Source of the DNA: Erythroxylum novogranatense
Taxonomy: Eukaryota > Streptophyta > Magnoliopsida > Malpighiales > Erythroxylaceae
NCBI GenBank assembly: GCA_029891385.1
Contig: CM057231.1
Span: 22,599,300-22,663,299 of the forward strand
DNA: 64,000 nucleotides
Reading direction: 5' to 3'
Positions 11,881 to 22,584 of this stretch are shown here, in pieces. How positions within the stretch are numbered: position 1 is the first letter of the stretch; each line of letters opens with the position of its first letter. Made by a program: the position numbers and the translations under genes. Below the pieces are notes generated by a model. The model worked only from the letters and a program-made list of their open reading frames with translations. It made no database searches and was not told the origin of the DNA.

Positions 11881-12489
11881 AACGTAGTAAATTGAAAAAA
11901 AAAGGGTCACATACGCATTACATCTACATTTGATTGAATGTCTTGATTGAGTGAAAGGCAAAACGCTTTGTGTTCATGTGAATAATCATGTGTATTTCTG
12001 TATTATGATATAACTGTGATCTGTTTGACTATGCATGAATTGGGTGAACCATTGATGATGGTTCCTCACTGAGTTCGCAAACTCACGCAAAATTGCAAAT
12101 TATTTTTCAGGACCGAGAGAGTAGACTCCTAGCTCCAGAGGGACTTTCCTGCCGTGTAGATCGTGTTGGCAAGAGAAGAAATGAATCACAGGTCGGTCAG
12201 CTGGCATTTTTGAGGGATGACCTAGTTAGGCTTTTTGTAGTAGATTTCTTTTGGAGTAATGTACAGATAGTGAAAAAAACTGACAGTTATGTAAATTACT
12301 GCTGTTGATGATATGAAATGAGAAAAATTTATGGTTTAAAAAATTAGTGATTTTTAGTATTGATGCTTTATGATTTGATGCCATGTGAGGTACAGTAGTG
12401 ATTGTTCGTAGTTCACCCTTATCGTAGGATATGTATCGGAATGACCTACGGGCATCCCGGTGTATACCCTATGGTAAGGGGGTGCTATA

Positions 12490-13058
12490 AATGGAGTTGA
12501 AGAAATTGAATCCAATATTAAAGAAGAAAAGTTAGATGAAGAAGATCATGTACCTAGCACTACAACATGGGCAAAAGCAAAGAATCATCCTATAGAGCAA
12601 GTAATTGGCAGCTTGAGTGATGGTTTAAGAACAAGGAGGAAAACATATGAATACATAAGCAATTCAGCCTTCATCTCACTAGTGGAACCCAAGAACATAA
12701 AAGAGGCTCTTGAAGATGAAAATTGGTTGTTGGCTATGCAAGAAGAACTTAACCAATTCAAAAGGAATAATGTATGGGATTTGGTAGCTCCACCAAAGGA
12801 CAAAACCATCATTGGAGTCAAGTGGGTAAATAGGATAAAGTTTGATAAAAATGGTGATGCAATAAAAAATAAATCAAGGTTAGTGGCACAAGGATTTTAT
12901 CAAGAAGAAGGCCTTGATTATAATGAAACATATGCACCAGTGGCTCGCTTGGAAGCAATTAGATTGCTATGTGCCTTTGCTTCTCATAAGAAGATCAAAT
13001 TAAATTAAATGGATGTCAAAAGTGCATTTCTCAATGGCTATATTCAAGAGGAAGTTTA
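12490..13058 (+). pseudogene. pol: Copia integrase C-terminus and start of reverse transcriptase
   Basis: Resumes the copia frame after the nested LTR. RVT_2-type reverse transcriptase start: WLLAMQEELNQFKRNNVWDLV, then GVKWVNRIKFDKNGD, SRLVAQGF and YAPVARLEAIRLL. A TAA stop at 13006-13008 precedes MDVKSAFLNGYIQEEVYV; the usual residue there is Gln, so CAA-to-TAA. The open part is 12613-13008. The frame is cut at 13059 by another solo LTR and continues at 17300 with only the 5-bp duplication added. Confidence 0.9.
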
Positions 13059-13439
13059 TGTTGGACCCCGAACTTTTCTTAAAATTGTGAGTTAAAATTT
13101 GACATGAAATGAGAAATTGGTGGTGAATTAGTCATGTGTAAAGCAAAAGAAAAATTCATGATTTTGAATGATTATGTGTAATGTTCTATGTGAGCAAATT
13201 CTAGTTTGAACAAAATGAAGTGATATTTGGAGATTAATTCATGAAATGAGTGTTTTTGAGTTTAAATGAAATTGATAGTGAATGAATTGCTTTAAATAGA
13301 GTGGAAAAGCAAGAAATGATTAGTTAAAGTGTGAGATTATGGAGAATTGAAAATCTGAAATTTTGAGGATGAATAGTAGCAGAAAATGGTAATTTGGATG
13401 TGAAATCTTTGTGAATTTTTCTGGCTTGATCTAGGCAGA

Positions 13440-13935
13440 TTTTGATCAAATGATCTTTATGAAAATTTAGCTTCTGTTGAAAGTTTTCTATCGCCTTAAA
13501 GTATGACATGTTTCGATATCGAGATTGACATTTATGATTAGTCAAATTGAAGTGTATGTTACTTTGTTTTTGAAAATGCTCATAAGTGTAGGATTTTGTA
13601 TGCAGTGTTTTGAGGAACAATTATGGACTCATATGTTTTGAATTGAGTTCAGCGATCTACATGGAAGTCATAGAAGATTATCCTAGCTTTTCAATGATGT
13701 ATAATATGTTATTTCTGGTTGTGGAATTTGGAAGATATGAAATTTTAAAGTTTGGATGTGATATAGGATGACACATTTCTAGGCAGAAGCTTTGATCGAA
13801 AAATTGACCTAGTTAGAGGTTGCAATTGCTTTTAAGTCCTTCATGAAAGTTTTAGATTATGTTTTGATCTTTCCATTAATGTAAAGTATGGGATTTTTGG
13901 ACCATGGAATAGGAAGTTAAGATTTTTACAAGTTG
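13440..13935 (+). repeat. Degenerate 180-205-bp repeats in the solo LTR
   Basis: Units with a CATGAAAGTTTTAGA-like block and an AAGTTATGATTTT-like block near 13525, 13733 and 13912. These correspond to the better preserved array at 22585-23225 of the sister LTR. Confidence 0.55.
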
Positions 13936-14359
13936 CTGTTACTATTTAGGGTGATTCGACCCTTGCCCATTCTTTTGCTTCTAACTTTTCCAACCGACAT
14001 CTGATTGATCCAATCTTTGAAGCGTTGGATTCTTAGGACATCCCTTATCTCTTCATGAAAATTTGTGATTTTTGAGATTAATTTGAAAAAGATTGATTGA
14101 ATCAAGGTGAGAGGATTGATTACAGAGTTTAAGTTGGACATTTTTCTGAACATGTTTAGGTATTTTGAAGATATCTTGATCTGTAGAGATCCAATTAAGT
14201 TGATTCTTATTTTTAAATAAATTAGAGATATGGGACTACAAGTTATCTGAAGGAATCGAATTTCAATTCAGTCTCTAAGATTTTCAATTTCTAAATTGAA
14301 TTATTAAAGTTATAAGAATATATAAGGGCAAATTGGGCATGACACTTAAGTCTAAGAGT

Positions 14360-14366
14360 TATAAGG
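14360..14366 (+). promoter_or_regulatory. Putative LTR TATA box (solo LTR 13059-17299)
   Basis: TATAAGG in GAGTTATAAGGC, the same context as at 4822. A GA-rich leader (14405-14490) and a splice-donor-like AA|GTAAGTAT at 14538 follow. Confidence 0.5.
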
Positions 14367-14537
14367 CTTATATTGGAGGGAAAAATGGACATTGCCCACT
14401 CATTAAGAGTATGAATTATAAGAAGAAAATTGGGAATGAGAAGAAAAAGAAGAGGAAGCCATGGAAGAAGAAGAGAAGAAGAGAAAGCTAGGGTTTGGAG
14501 ATCTTTGAAGATTTTGAAGAATTTGAAGCCAAATCAA

Positions 14538-16114
14538 GTAAGTATAAGCATCTTTCCTCTTGATTAGATGAATGAAACATGTTTTGATGTTAGTTAAGAG
14601 AGGATTATGTGTTAGAAGTTTTCGAATGAGTTAAAGCATATGTTTGGTTTTTAGGGTTAATGATTATGTTGTTTGTGGATGATTTTGGGTTGGAATGAGT
14701 TTAGAAATGAAGTAGGAATGATGATTTAAGGTTAAAATGAGTTATTTTTGACATATGGGAAGAATGTAGACGAAGAATGTCAAAAAATCAGGTGTCGGAG
14801 GTTTTTGGGCTCGCACGTCGCGAAGTGCTCATGTGTATGTCACGGCGCGCGCAAGCGTGCACGTCGTGGCGCGCACAAGCTAGTGCCCTCGCCGCGGCGA
14901 GCTCAACCTTCCTGCACAGACATGTTTTGGTATTTTAGCCATAACTTTTGATGTAGATGTCTAAATGAGGTGATTTTTAATTCGTTGTAAATTAGAGTTA
15001 AAGGTCTATAAGTTTTATGAAGGAAGGAAGTTTTTAATCAGTTTTTATAGATCTCAAATTTTGGGTGGAAGTTGAGTATAGATTCTTGTTTCAATATAAG
15101 GATAGTTCCAATATGTTTGGAGTATAAGTTTCGGATTTCTGAAACAAATTGAATGATTTTAGAGTCATTAGAAACTTAAGACAATGGGGAACATTTTCTA
15201 GAAGATAATCTTATCAGATTTTGTCTTTCACTTGATCAGAGTGATCATGAAAAATTGATCCGAATGTTTGGACTTTTGGAAGAGTTTGAGTTTTTATAAT
15301 TTATGGGTCCTCAAATTTGTATTCCTATTGAATGGGAATTTTACATTTTGATAAAGGGAATCAAGGAAGGCAAGAGGATCAAAAGGAGAGGCATCTTTTA
15401 AGCATGTATCCAAGCAAGGAATTCAGGTGGGTACATGTTTATAATTTAAATAAGCTACCACTGTTTTTTTTAAATCAAAGAAGTTTTCTGATTTCACTTG
15501 CATCATAAGTGCTGCATTATTGTTTGTGAATGACTTGTGAAACATGCTATATGTTGTTACATGATTTGAGCGATATTTTAAAAAAGATGCATGTTATGAA
15601 ATCATGTTTTCAATAATGATTTTCAAGATATACATCAAGTATATGATAAGCAAGTTTTCAAGAAAAGTGCCATTTTGGGCAACAAGTTACAAGATTTTGA
15701 AATCTATGTGTTATGTGAGTTTGTGGTAGTCCCTCAAGAACTGTCACGTGCACGTTGAACCAAGTTATAGGCTTCTCCCGCCTGCCTGCTAGTAGCACGG
15801 AGCTCCTTTAAGGACTCCCTCAAGAAACTACGACTACACAGGACCATTTCGATGGAAATGTGTAGTGCGTCATGAATTTGGACTTACCCAAACCATTTTG
15901 ATGTGTTTATGTGCTCATGTTATGTTTGATCAAGTTTGATGCATTCATGATTTGCAACTTATGGATTTTGGCTGAAAGCCTAGAAAACATGTGTTTTATA
16001 AACTCAATGAAAGTTTTCTAAGACAAGTGAACTGTTTTCAAGGTTTTTACTTATCTTTATTATAAATGTGTTACCCACGAGCGTAAGCTCACCCCCTTTC
16101 ATCCCCATCTCCAG
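14538..16114 (+). other. Putative intron inside the solo LTR
   Basis: Donor TCAA|GTAAGTAT at 14538, acceptor CCCCATCTCCAG|GT ending at 16114 (1577 bp). Same arrangement and similar flanks as in the LTRs at 4185 and 22256. Confidence 0.4.
14808..14905. repeat. CpG-rich palindrome cluster (CTCGCCGCGGCGAG)
   Basis: A GC-rich island of about 100 bp in AT-rich DNA. It contains the perfect 14-bp palindrome CTCGCCGCGGCGAG (14888-14901) and partial copies such as CACGTCGCGAAG, ACGGCGCGCGC and CGTCGTGGCGCG. Homologous (inverted) to the clusters at 37230-37370 and 44570-44690. Confidence 0.8.
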
Positions 16115-17299
16115 GTTTCGAGCGGGAGATTGGGTGAAAGAAAGTCAAGCTATTTGTCCGAATGTGGATATTTTGTATTTTGTATATTTGGATTTTGGTA
16201 TTTGGTTAATAAATGGCTTGAAAAGCCATTAAGGATTTGTAAGTAAATAAGTTATGATATGTATGGATTATGAAATTTCATAAGAACTCGAATGGTGTAT
16301 AGTGGTGTATGATGATTTATAAATTTGTGTATGGTTATGAAATTATGTATTGAATTGATTTATGAATGTTTTTTTGGATATGTATGATTATGGAGGAACA
16401 TGTATGAATATGGAATATGAATTGTGACGATATATAAATATGATCGGTTTGAGTTTTGGATTGAATTATGGATTTGGATATTGAATTAAAATATGAATGG
16501 GAGTTGTGTATGATTTGAGATATGAATGTGATTTACATATGACTATGGATGTGTTTGAATAGGATTGCTTGTGATTTGGTATTCGGACGGGAGGTCCGAT
16601 GATACGGATTGTTGATTGAGCTGGTTTATAGAAGTGCATTTTAAAACCCTTTGCAGGTTTTGGGTTCTTAAAATGCAGCCGTTATGCTGCCCAAATTTTT
16701 TAATAAAATTGGATGTATGGCAAAGATAGAATAAGCATAAGATTTTCGTTAGAGATGATATTAAGATATGCATAATTAAGAGAAACCAAGTAATTTGAGT
16801 TTGATTAAGGAGAAATTTTCCAAAGGGGAAACTACATTGCTTTGATTAGTATGAGATTTTGAAAAGATGCATAAGATGAGAAAGAAAGAAAAAAATTTAT
16901 ACCAGATTAGATTGGTAATGTCTAAGGTTTCCAACGTGATAAGTTTTCTAAAGTACACGCTTTGGATATCGGATCCGTTTTAAATTTGTTTCAGTTCGAT
17001 TGAACCATTTGTTTGCTTTGATTCCGAGCCAATTCGTTTTTCTTTTCGATTTCTTTCACTTTCGCCAAGTATAAGTTTGGTCACATTTTGTACATGTGTT
17101 CGATTTATGATTCTGAGGTTGGGTTTCAGAAACGGGATCCAACATTTGTAGTTGATTGATCTGTTTTGTTTCTTTGCTTTCAAAATTTTGCAAATTCGAG
17201 CCTTTCGATTTTTCTATGGCTCATTAATAATTCGATTCGTTTTTGATATGTGATTCCGTTGTTCCGGTTGGGGTTCGGTTCCCAAATCGGGTCCCAACA

Positions 17300-18466
17300 G
17301 TTTATGTCAAACAACCACCAAGTTTTGAAGATCATGAACATCCAGATTATGTCTACAAGCTCAAGAAGGCACTGTATGGATTAAAACAAGCACCTAGGGC
17401 ATGATATAAAAGGTTAAGTACTTTTATAACCCAAAATGGTTACATTCGTGGTAAAGTTGATAATACCTTGATCATAAAACATGTTAATCAAGATATGTTA
17501 GTTTGTCAAATTTATGTTGATGATATTATTTTTGGTGCTACTAATGAATCTTTGTGCAAAGAATTTAGTGACTTAATACAAAGTGAATTTGAAATGACCA
17601 TGATGGGAGAACTCAAGTTCTTTCTTGGGTTGTAAATCAAGCAATTCAAAGATGGCATCTTCATTCACCAATCTAAGTATGCAAAAGAGCTTCTAAAAAA
17701 GTTCAACATGGAAGGATGCAAAGATGTAGCAACACCTATGGCATCAAATCTGGTTTTGAAAAAATTTGAACATGAAGAAGATGTTGATCAAAAACTTTAT
17801 AGAGGTATGATCGGCTCTCTTTTATATTTAACAACATCTAGACCAGATATAATGTTTGCTACTTGTCTTTGTGCTAGATTTTAATCTCTTCCTAAGGTTT
17901 CTCATTTAAGTGTTTGTAAAAGAATTTTTAGATATCTTAGAAAAACAATTAATCATGGATTATGGCATCCTAGTTGTGAGTCTTTTGACTTGTATGCTTA
18001 TAGTGATGCTGATTATGCTGGTTGTAGGATAGATAGAAAAAGCACAAGTGGCCTATGTCATTTCTTAGGTTCATCTTTGATTTCATGGGCAAGTAAAAAA
18101 TAAGTTAGTGTAGCTATTTCTAATGCTGAATCTGAATATGTAGCAGCAGGAAGTGCATGTGCCCAAGTTCTTTGACTTAAATATCAATTACTTGATTATG
18201 GTATTGTTGTTAAAGATATTCCAATTTATTGTGATAATACAAGTGCAATTTGTTTGAGTAAAAATCCAATTTTGCTTAGTAAAACAAAACATATTGAGAT
18301 TAGGCATCATTTCATACGTGATCATTGTTTGAAAGGTGATATTTGTTTGAAACTTGTCTCTTCAAGTGATCAATTGGCATATATATTTACTAAACCTCTT
18401 AAAGAAGATGTGTTTGTAAATATTAAATTAAAACTTGGTATGTTTGATTTGAATTCAATTGGATGA
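17300..18466 (+). pseudogene. pol: Copia reverse transcriptase C-terminus and RNase H remnant
   Basis: RT palm/thumb and RNase H of the Sirevirus-like element. Motifs: [13 protein letters not shown], the catalytic YVDD (near 17515), GELKFFLG, MIGSLLYLTTSRPDI, SDADYAGC and KSTSG of RNase H, AESEYVAA, and a C-terminal TKHIEIRHHFIRDH. Stops at 17402, 17633, 17882, 18101 and 18173 all stand where Trp or Gln is conserved, so each is explained by a single C-to-T or G-to-A change. The polyprotein ends with TGA at 18464. It is in frame with the part before the nested LTR. Confidence 0.92.
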
Positions 18467-18589
18467 TTTGCATACACTTTCACAGTAAAATGGTCAAATT
18501 ATTAGACAAATATGCAATACCATCGGAGAATGAATCAACATGTTCTATATTTAGGTTATAAAGTGATTCTTTTGGATTTTGGAAATATT

Positions 18590-18975
18590 CCAGTTGACTA
18601 ATTGAAGTCTAAGTCGACTGATGTTGAGGTAATAGTCGAGTAATTTTGATTTTTATGTTGACTATTGTATTAGGGGATAAATTGATTAAGTGTTTTAAAG
18701 AAATTCTAGTCGATTCTTATAGTATTAGTCGACTAATAGTCTTCGACTAGTCGACTAATACCATGTCAGTCGAGTACAATACCTGATTGACCCATAATTC
18801 ACATTTAAACCAGTCGACTAAAACCCTTGTAGTCGACTAATACACAGATCTCAAGCCTAAACTAGTCGACTATTACCCTAGTAGTCGACTATAGGTCATC
18901 TCAAATCTTTCAATACCCAGACACTCTGAAAATCTATCTTCTTGAACCTTTGAGATTCTCCTTCTTAGTCGACTA
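18590..18975. repeat. Second TAGTCGACTA palindrome cluster, before the env-like ORF
   Basis: About 13 copies of AGTCGACTA or close variants (for example near 18725, 18747, 18810, 18830, 18862, 18882 and 18966). Same motif as in the 5' LTR at 1036-1250, but the flanking sequence does not look like an LTR. It lies between the pol stop and the env-like start at 19116. Confidence 0.75.
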
Positions 18976-19115
18976 ATCTCTTCAAATCTCTTCAAATCCA
19001 CACTTCCATCTTCAATCATCAAATCTCTTTCTTCTTTTTAAATCTCATTATCGACATCCAAAACCCTAACCTACGAAAAATCACTCTCTCTTTCAAAATC
19101 TCTCAAATCCTTAAA

Positions 19116-20383
19116 ATGGCTCCAAGGAAAGTTAGTGGAAAAAGAAAGCAAGCAGAAACCGTACCACACACTCAACAACCTCGAGTTAGAGGGTCTTCAT
19201 TAAAGGGAGGAAGTGAAAGAGAGAATGAAGAGGTTGAGACAAGATTTATCTCTAGGGAGGCTCAAAATCTCTATTACAAGGTATTGAAATCTGAAGTTCT
19301 AATTCCTTCAATGAGATTTGAATGGGTTAAGCTTGATCATAGTGAATTCAAGGATCTATTCAATGAAATAACGAATCTTGGATTGAGAGGATTTTTGGGT
19401 TTTAAGGATGATATATATGAGGATTTAGTTAGAGAATTTTATGCTAATCTAGTTGTGACTAGAAACAATGTTGATAGTGGAGTTCATTTGAAGTCTAGTG
19501 TTCAAGGAAGAGACATTTTTATTTGTGAAAAAAATTTGTGTATTTGGTTTAAGTTACCTAAAGGAGGAGTTAGGCCTAGAGCTTCCTTATTAGATTCAAA
19601 TATTTTGAGACATGAAGATGGTGGTACGGATGAGGAAGCAGATGAAAATTTTGGTTATGATGAAGAGAAAGGTGATGAATTACTTGGTAGAATTTGTATT
19701 GATCATTCCACACCATATGAGGCAATGGATTTACCATTAAACTATAGATGTCACATTATTCCATAAATAGAGTTATCTATCCCAAGAAATCTAGTAACAA
19801 TCACATTACCTCATTGGATAAGGAAATTATATGGCATTTGGAAGAAGGGAGGAAAATTAATTTTCCAAATTTAATCATTCAAATGATGAGGAAGAAGGAA
19901 AACTTGTTGAGAGGAGAGCTTAGAGGAAAAACGATTAAGCATAAGAGAATGCCTTATGGAGCTTTGATCACTTACATGTCAAAGTTGCAAAGGTGTAATT
20001 TGAGTTCATATGAACATTATCCATATCCAACAAGTTGGAGGTTTACACCCTACAACTTAAGGAGTATGAAGTTAGTGAAAACTATTGAAAAGGGTTGGGT
20101 GTATGATTATCATGTGGAGAAGCTTGGATTAACCTTAGAATGTGAGCAGCAAGTGCCCAAATGACAACGATAAAAAAGAGCCAGTGAATGACCAAGTAGT
20201 TCAAGACCAAGCAATGTGAGGAGAAGTGAAGTATCTCAAGAAGATCTTCAAGAAATTAGAGATCAAATCGAAGAGGTAAATGTGCGTTTGGATCTACAAC
20301 AAGGGATTCTCATTCGCTTGGAGAAAAACATCAAGAAATTTTTTGATAAATTAGGTTATAGACATGATGATGTTTCTCCACCT
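19116..20383 (+). pseudogene. Env-like / plant transposon protein ORF of the Sirevirus, frameshifted
   Basis: Extra ORF downstream of pol, as found in many Sireviruses. First part 19116-19766 (216 aa): basic start MAPRKVSGKRKQ, then FEWVKLDH and VREFYANLVVT, GRDIFI, matching the family annotated as putative plant transposon protein. The second part (19748-20164) continues the same family in another frame (EGRKINFPNLI, then MPYGALITYM), so one frameshift lies near 19760. After the TGA at 20162 a helical tail (DLQEIRDQIEEVNVRL) reaches 20383. Its role is unknown; the old label envelope-like rests on position only, and I see no clear membrane segment. Confidence 0.7.
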
Positions 20384-20548
20384 TGATGGTTATTGTATTT
20401 GATTTAGACCAACATTTCATGTTATTTTTCTCTTACTATTCGTGTTGTTTGTGAATTTGGAACTATGTTTGTTGGTTTGAGTATCCATGTGATTGTGTGA
20501 TTTCTTTGGCGACAATTGGTTTGAGTGGTATGATTTTTTGATTATGAC

Positions 20549-20680
20549 AAAAGGGGGAGAAATTTATTGTTTGATTGTTTATTGATCATGGTTTGTTGAA
20601 TTAAATTTTGGTTTGTTGGATTAAAATTGTTATGATTGTTGGATTCTTTGAGTTAATTGATTTATTGATTAAGGGGGAGA
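20549..20680 (+). other. Two polypurine tracts of the Sirevirus-like element
   Basis: AAAAGGGGGAGA at 20549-20560 and AAGGGGGAGA at 20671-20680. Repeated AAGGGGGAGA tracts upstream of the 3' LTR are a Sirevirus hallmark; the downstream one would prime plus-strand synthesis. The 3' LTR itself is cut off by the gypsy element starting at 20690. Confidence 0.8.
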
Positions 20681-21234
20681 CAATCTAACTGTTGGAACCC
20701 CTCCCTAGTGAGTCACGGGTCTGACTTCCTACGTGACATCTAGATGCGCTTCCCACGAGGGAGGAACTCCTCACCACAGAAGACAACTTCAAATCGATCT
20801 TATTTCACTTCCTCCCGAGTGAAACCTGAAAATTTCATCCAAATCTCTTCAATAAAATTGATCTTCTTAATACCCAAAATTGAGTCCGATTCCTAAGCTA
20901 AAATGAAATTTCATGTCTCTAGGTTAATAAGAATTAAAAATCTCCTCAATCGGATCTCTATAGATTGAAAAATCGCCCAAATACGGAATCATATTCAAAA
21001 TCGCCACATAATTGACTCTCTTTGATTTAATCCGTAAATTCCAAATAAAACCCGAAAGCTCTAATTTTACCAAAAAGGGGTAGAAATTTTTTTTTTGAAA
21101 ACCAATGCTTCGAAAATCGAGTAAATCGGAGGTCAAATGAAAAAGTTATAAGTGAAAAAGTGAGGCTGGAGGTTAAAAATAGAAAATAAGAAAAATCAGA
21201 AAAGAAAATAAAAGAAAAAAATCAAAACGCCCCA

Positions 21235-21330
21235 AACGACGTCGCCCCGCTCGAGCCCGCTCGAGATTGCGAGCAGCTTGCAGGGGCGACAGCAAGCCCT
21301 CGAGGCGCTCGCTCATGAAGGCCATCATGA
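21235..21330. repeat. GC-rich palindrome patch in the Tekay1 left LTR
   Basis: About 95 bp rich in CpG and CTCGAG, between AT-rich flanks. The matching place in the right LTR (61566-61596) is only about 30 bp and carries the perfect palindrome CTCGCATGCGAG, so the patch has expanded or contracted since insertion. Confidence 0.7.
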
Positions 21331-21389
21331 AGTCGAAAATATATATATATATATATTTATAAAATCTATATATAATACCAGATTTTTTC

Positions 21390-22130
21390 AAAATTCATAA
21401 CTTTTGCTCCCGTACTCTAAAATTGACAAATTGGGTATCAAAAGAAAGCTCAAAGGAAGTCTACTACTTCCATGAAGGATTCAAAAATTAATTTAACCTC
21501 TAAGGGAGACAAAAGTTACGTCAAAGTTACTGCTCAAATTGGAAAAGTCCTACTGAAGGCCAGAAGTTTGAAAATTCATATCTTTTAACACAATAGCCTA
21601 AAAATGTCACATTTTACCTCAATGGAAAGATAAAAAGATGATTTACAAATTTCATGAAGGGTGAAAAAATCGATCCAGCTATTAAAAGAGGTAAAAATTC
21701 ACTCAAAGTTACTGTCTATATAATGACCAATCAAACAGTAAAAATAACCATATGGACAGTAACTAAATTTTTCCCAACTTCATAACTTCTTATTCCTAAC
21801 TCCAAAAATTTCATATAAAATATCAATGGAAAGAGTAATAGACAATCTACATCTTTTGTGAAGAATGCAAAAATCAATGCAGGCTCTAAGGAGGTGAAAA
21901 ACCCTTCCAAAGATACTGCCCACACAATACCCTTATCAACAATAACTACAATCTTTCAAGCTTTATAACTTCTTCATCCTAAGTCCAAAAGTGACAAATT
22001 ATATACCATTGCAAAGTTCTAAACATGTACTACAATCTTCAAGAAGACCTCCTAATCCAATTCAAGCTTTAAGAGGGTCAAAAATACAAACAAAGTTCTA
22101 CCCATTTTTACAAAAATTTGACAGCACCTC
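21390..22130 (-). repeat. Degenerate 180-205-bp tandem repeats in the Tekay1 left LTR
   Basis: Read on the + strand, units begin TTCATAACTT (21394), TTCATATCTT (21575), TTCATAACTT (21779) and CTTTATAACTT (21961): spacings of about 181, 204 and 182. Each unit continues with a variant of a CTCCAAAA...CA(A/T)...TATCAATGGAAAG block, then a TTCATGAAGGA-like block, then CTCTAAGGGAG. The right LTR carries the same array from about 61653. Confidence 0.7.
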
Positions 22131-22584
22131 CCCTAAAAATCAACTAACCAAATCTTCAATCCAAACTTAAGTACCTGCACAAACCTCAATCTCCACAATC
22201 CTCGATCTCCCAAAACATAAACCAATCCATATATATTCTCTCAAATGGTAGCAACTGTTGGACCCCGAACTTTTGATGAAAATTAAAAATATTAAAATGA
22301 ATTTAAGTGAGAAAGAAATTGGTGAGAAAATTATGAATTTAAGGAAATTTGATGAAATAAAAAAAATTATGAGAAAAAAATGGTTTAATTTTGAGGACTT
22401 TGATATTTCAGTGAACTTATATGGATTATGAGAAGAAAGTGGATGAGTTGATTAAAATGAAGGTAAATAGCAAGAATTAAAAAGAAAAAGTGTGAAAATT
22501 TGAAGAATTTAGAAAGTTTGATTTTTGGAGATAAAATGTTTGACTTGAGAGTTGACTTTTTGATTTTTGGAGAATTTGGAAAAA

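Larger units (their letters stand above)
9352..12110 (+). other. Putative intron inside the TGTAACA-family solo LTR
   Basis: Donor TTTAAG|GTAAGAA at 9352 and acceptor TTATTTTTCAG|GA ending at 12110. A TATA-like TATTTAAATAA near 9037 and a CT-rich leader (9120-9165) lie upstream. The same acceptor block is found at 29984 and 34930 in the related LTR pair. Confidence 0.4.
8500..12494 (+). mobile_element. Gypsy solo LTR of the TGTAACA family (3985 bp)
   Basis: The insert is 8505-12489, starting TGTAACATCTC and ending GGGGGTGCTATA (the terminal CA has decayed to TA). It is flanked by AATGG at 8500-8504 and 12490-12494. There is no coding region or primer site, so it is a solo LTR. Ends and internal blocks (GACATTTCCCGGCATATG near 8660; AACCATTGATGATGG near 12047; TATTTTTCAGGA at 12101) match the LTRs of the element at 27404-35390, but the family is divergent and about 1 kb longer. 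A 66-codon open frame at 9155-9355 lies in its leader and shows no known domain. Confidence 0.9.
13054..17304 (+). mobile_element. Gypsy solo LTR (4241 bp) with 5-bp target duplication
   Basis: The insert is 13059-17299, starting TGTTGGACCCCGAACTTTT and ending CGGGTCCCAACA, flanked by GTTTA at 13054-13058 and 17300-17304. There is no coding region, so it is a solo LTR. It is closely related in structure to the one at 22256-26821 (same ends; shared block CCGACATCTGATTGATCC near 13995; ACCCACGAGC block near 16075; AATGCAGCCGTTATGCTGCC near 16671 and 26374). The copia RT frame is restored when it is removed. Confidence 0.92.
766..20689 (+). mobile_element. Sirevirus-like Ty1/copia retrotransposon, broken by nested insertions
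   Basis: In order: 5' LTR, Met-tRNA primer site, gag with a zinc knuckle, protease, integrase, reverse transcriptase, RNase H, an env-like ORF, and two AAGGGGGAGA polypurine tracts. Copia gene order (integrase before RT) plus an extra ORF and repeated polypurine tracts are Sirevirus features. Removing the three solo LTRs leaves about 8.1 kb, plus a 3' LTR expected past the right edge of the window, near the usual 9-10 kb. It is certainly dead: many in-frame stops, most explainable as C-to-T or G-to-A changes, at least three frameshifts and three insertions. The 3' end is interrupted at 20690 by a gypsy element that extends out of the window. Confidence 0.85.
20690..22255 (-). repeat. Tekay1 3' LTR, piece 1
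   Basis: Matches 61034-62515 of the right LTR almost base for base at the start, with many C/T and A/G differences. It holds a GC-rich palindrome patch (21235-21330) and the degenerate 180-205-bp repeats (21390-22130). It stops at the solo LTR inserted at 22256. Confidence 0.9.

Noticed and set aside
18590..19115. This stretch as the copia 3' LTR, because it shares TAGTCGACTA with the 5' LTR
   Set aside because: Only the short motif is shared; the rest does not align, and the polypurine tracts that mark the 3' LTR come later, at 20549-20680.
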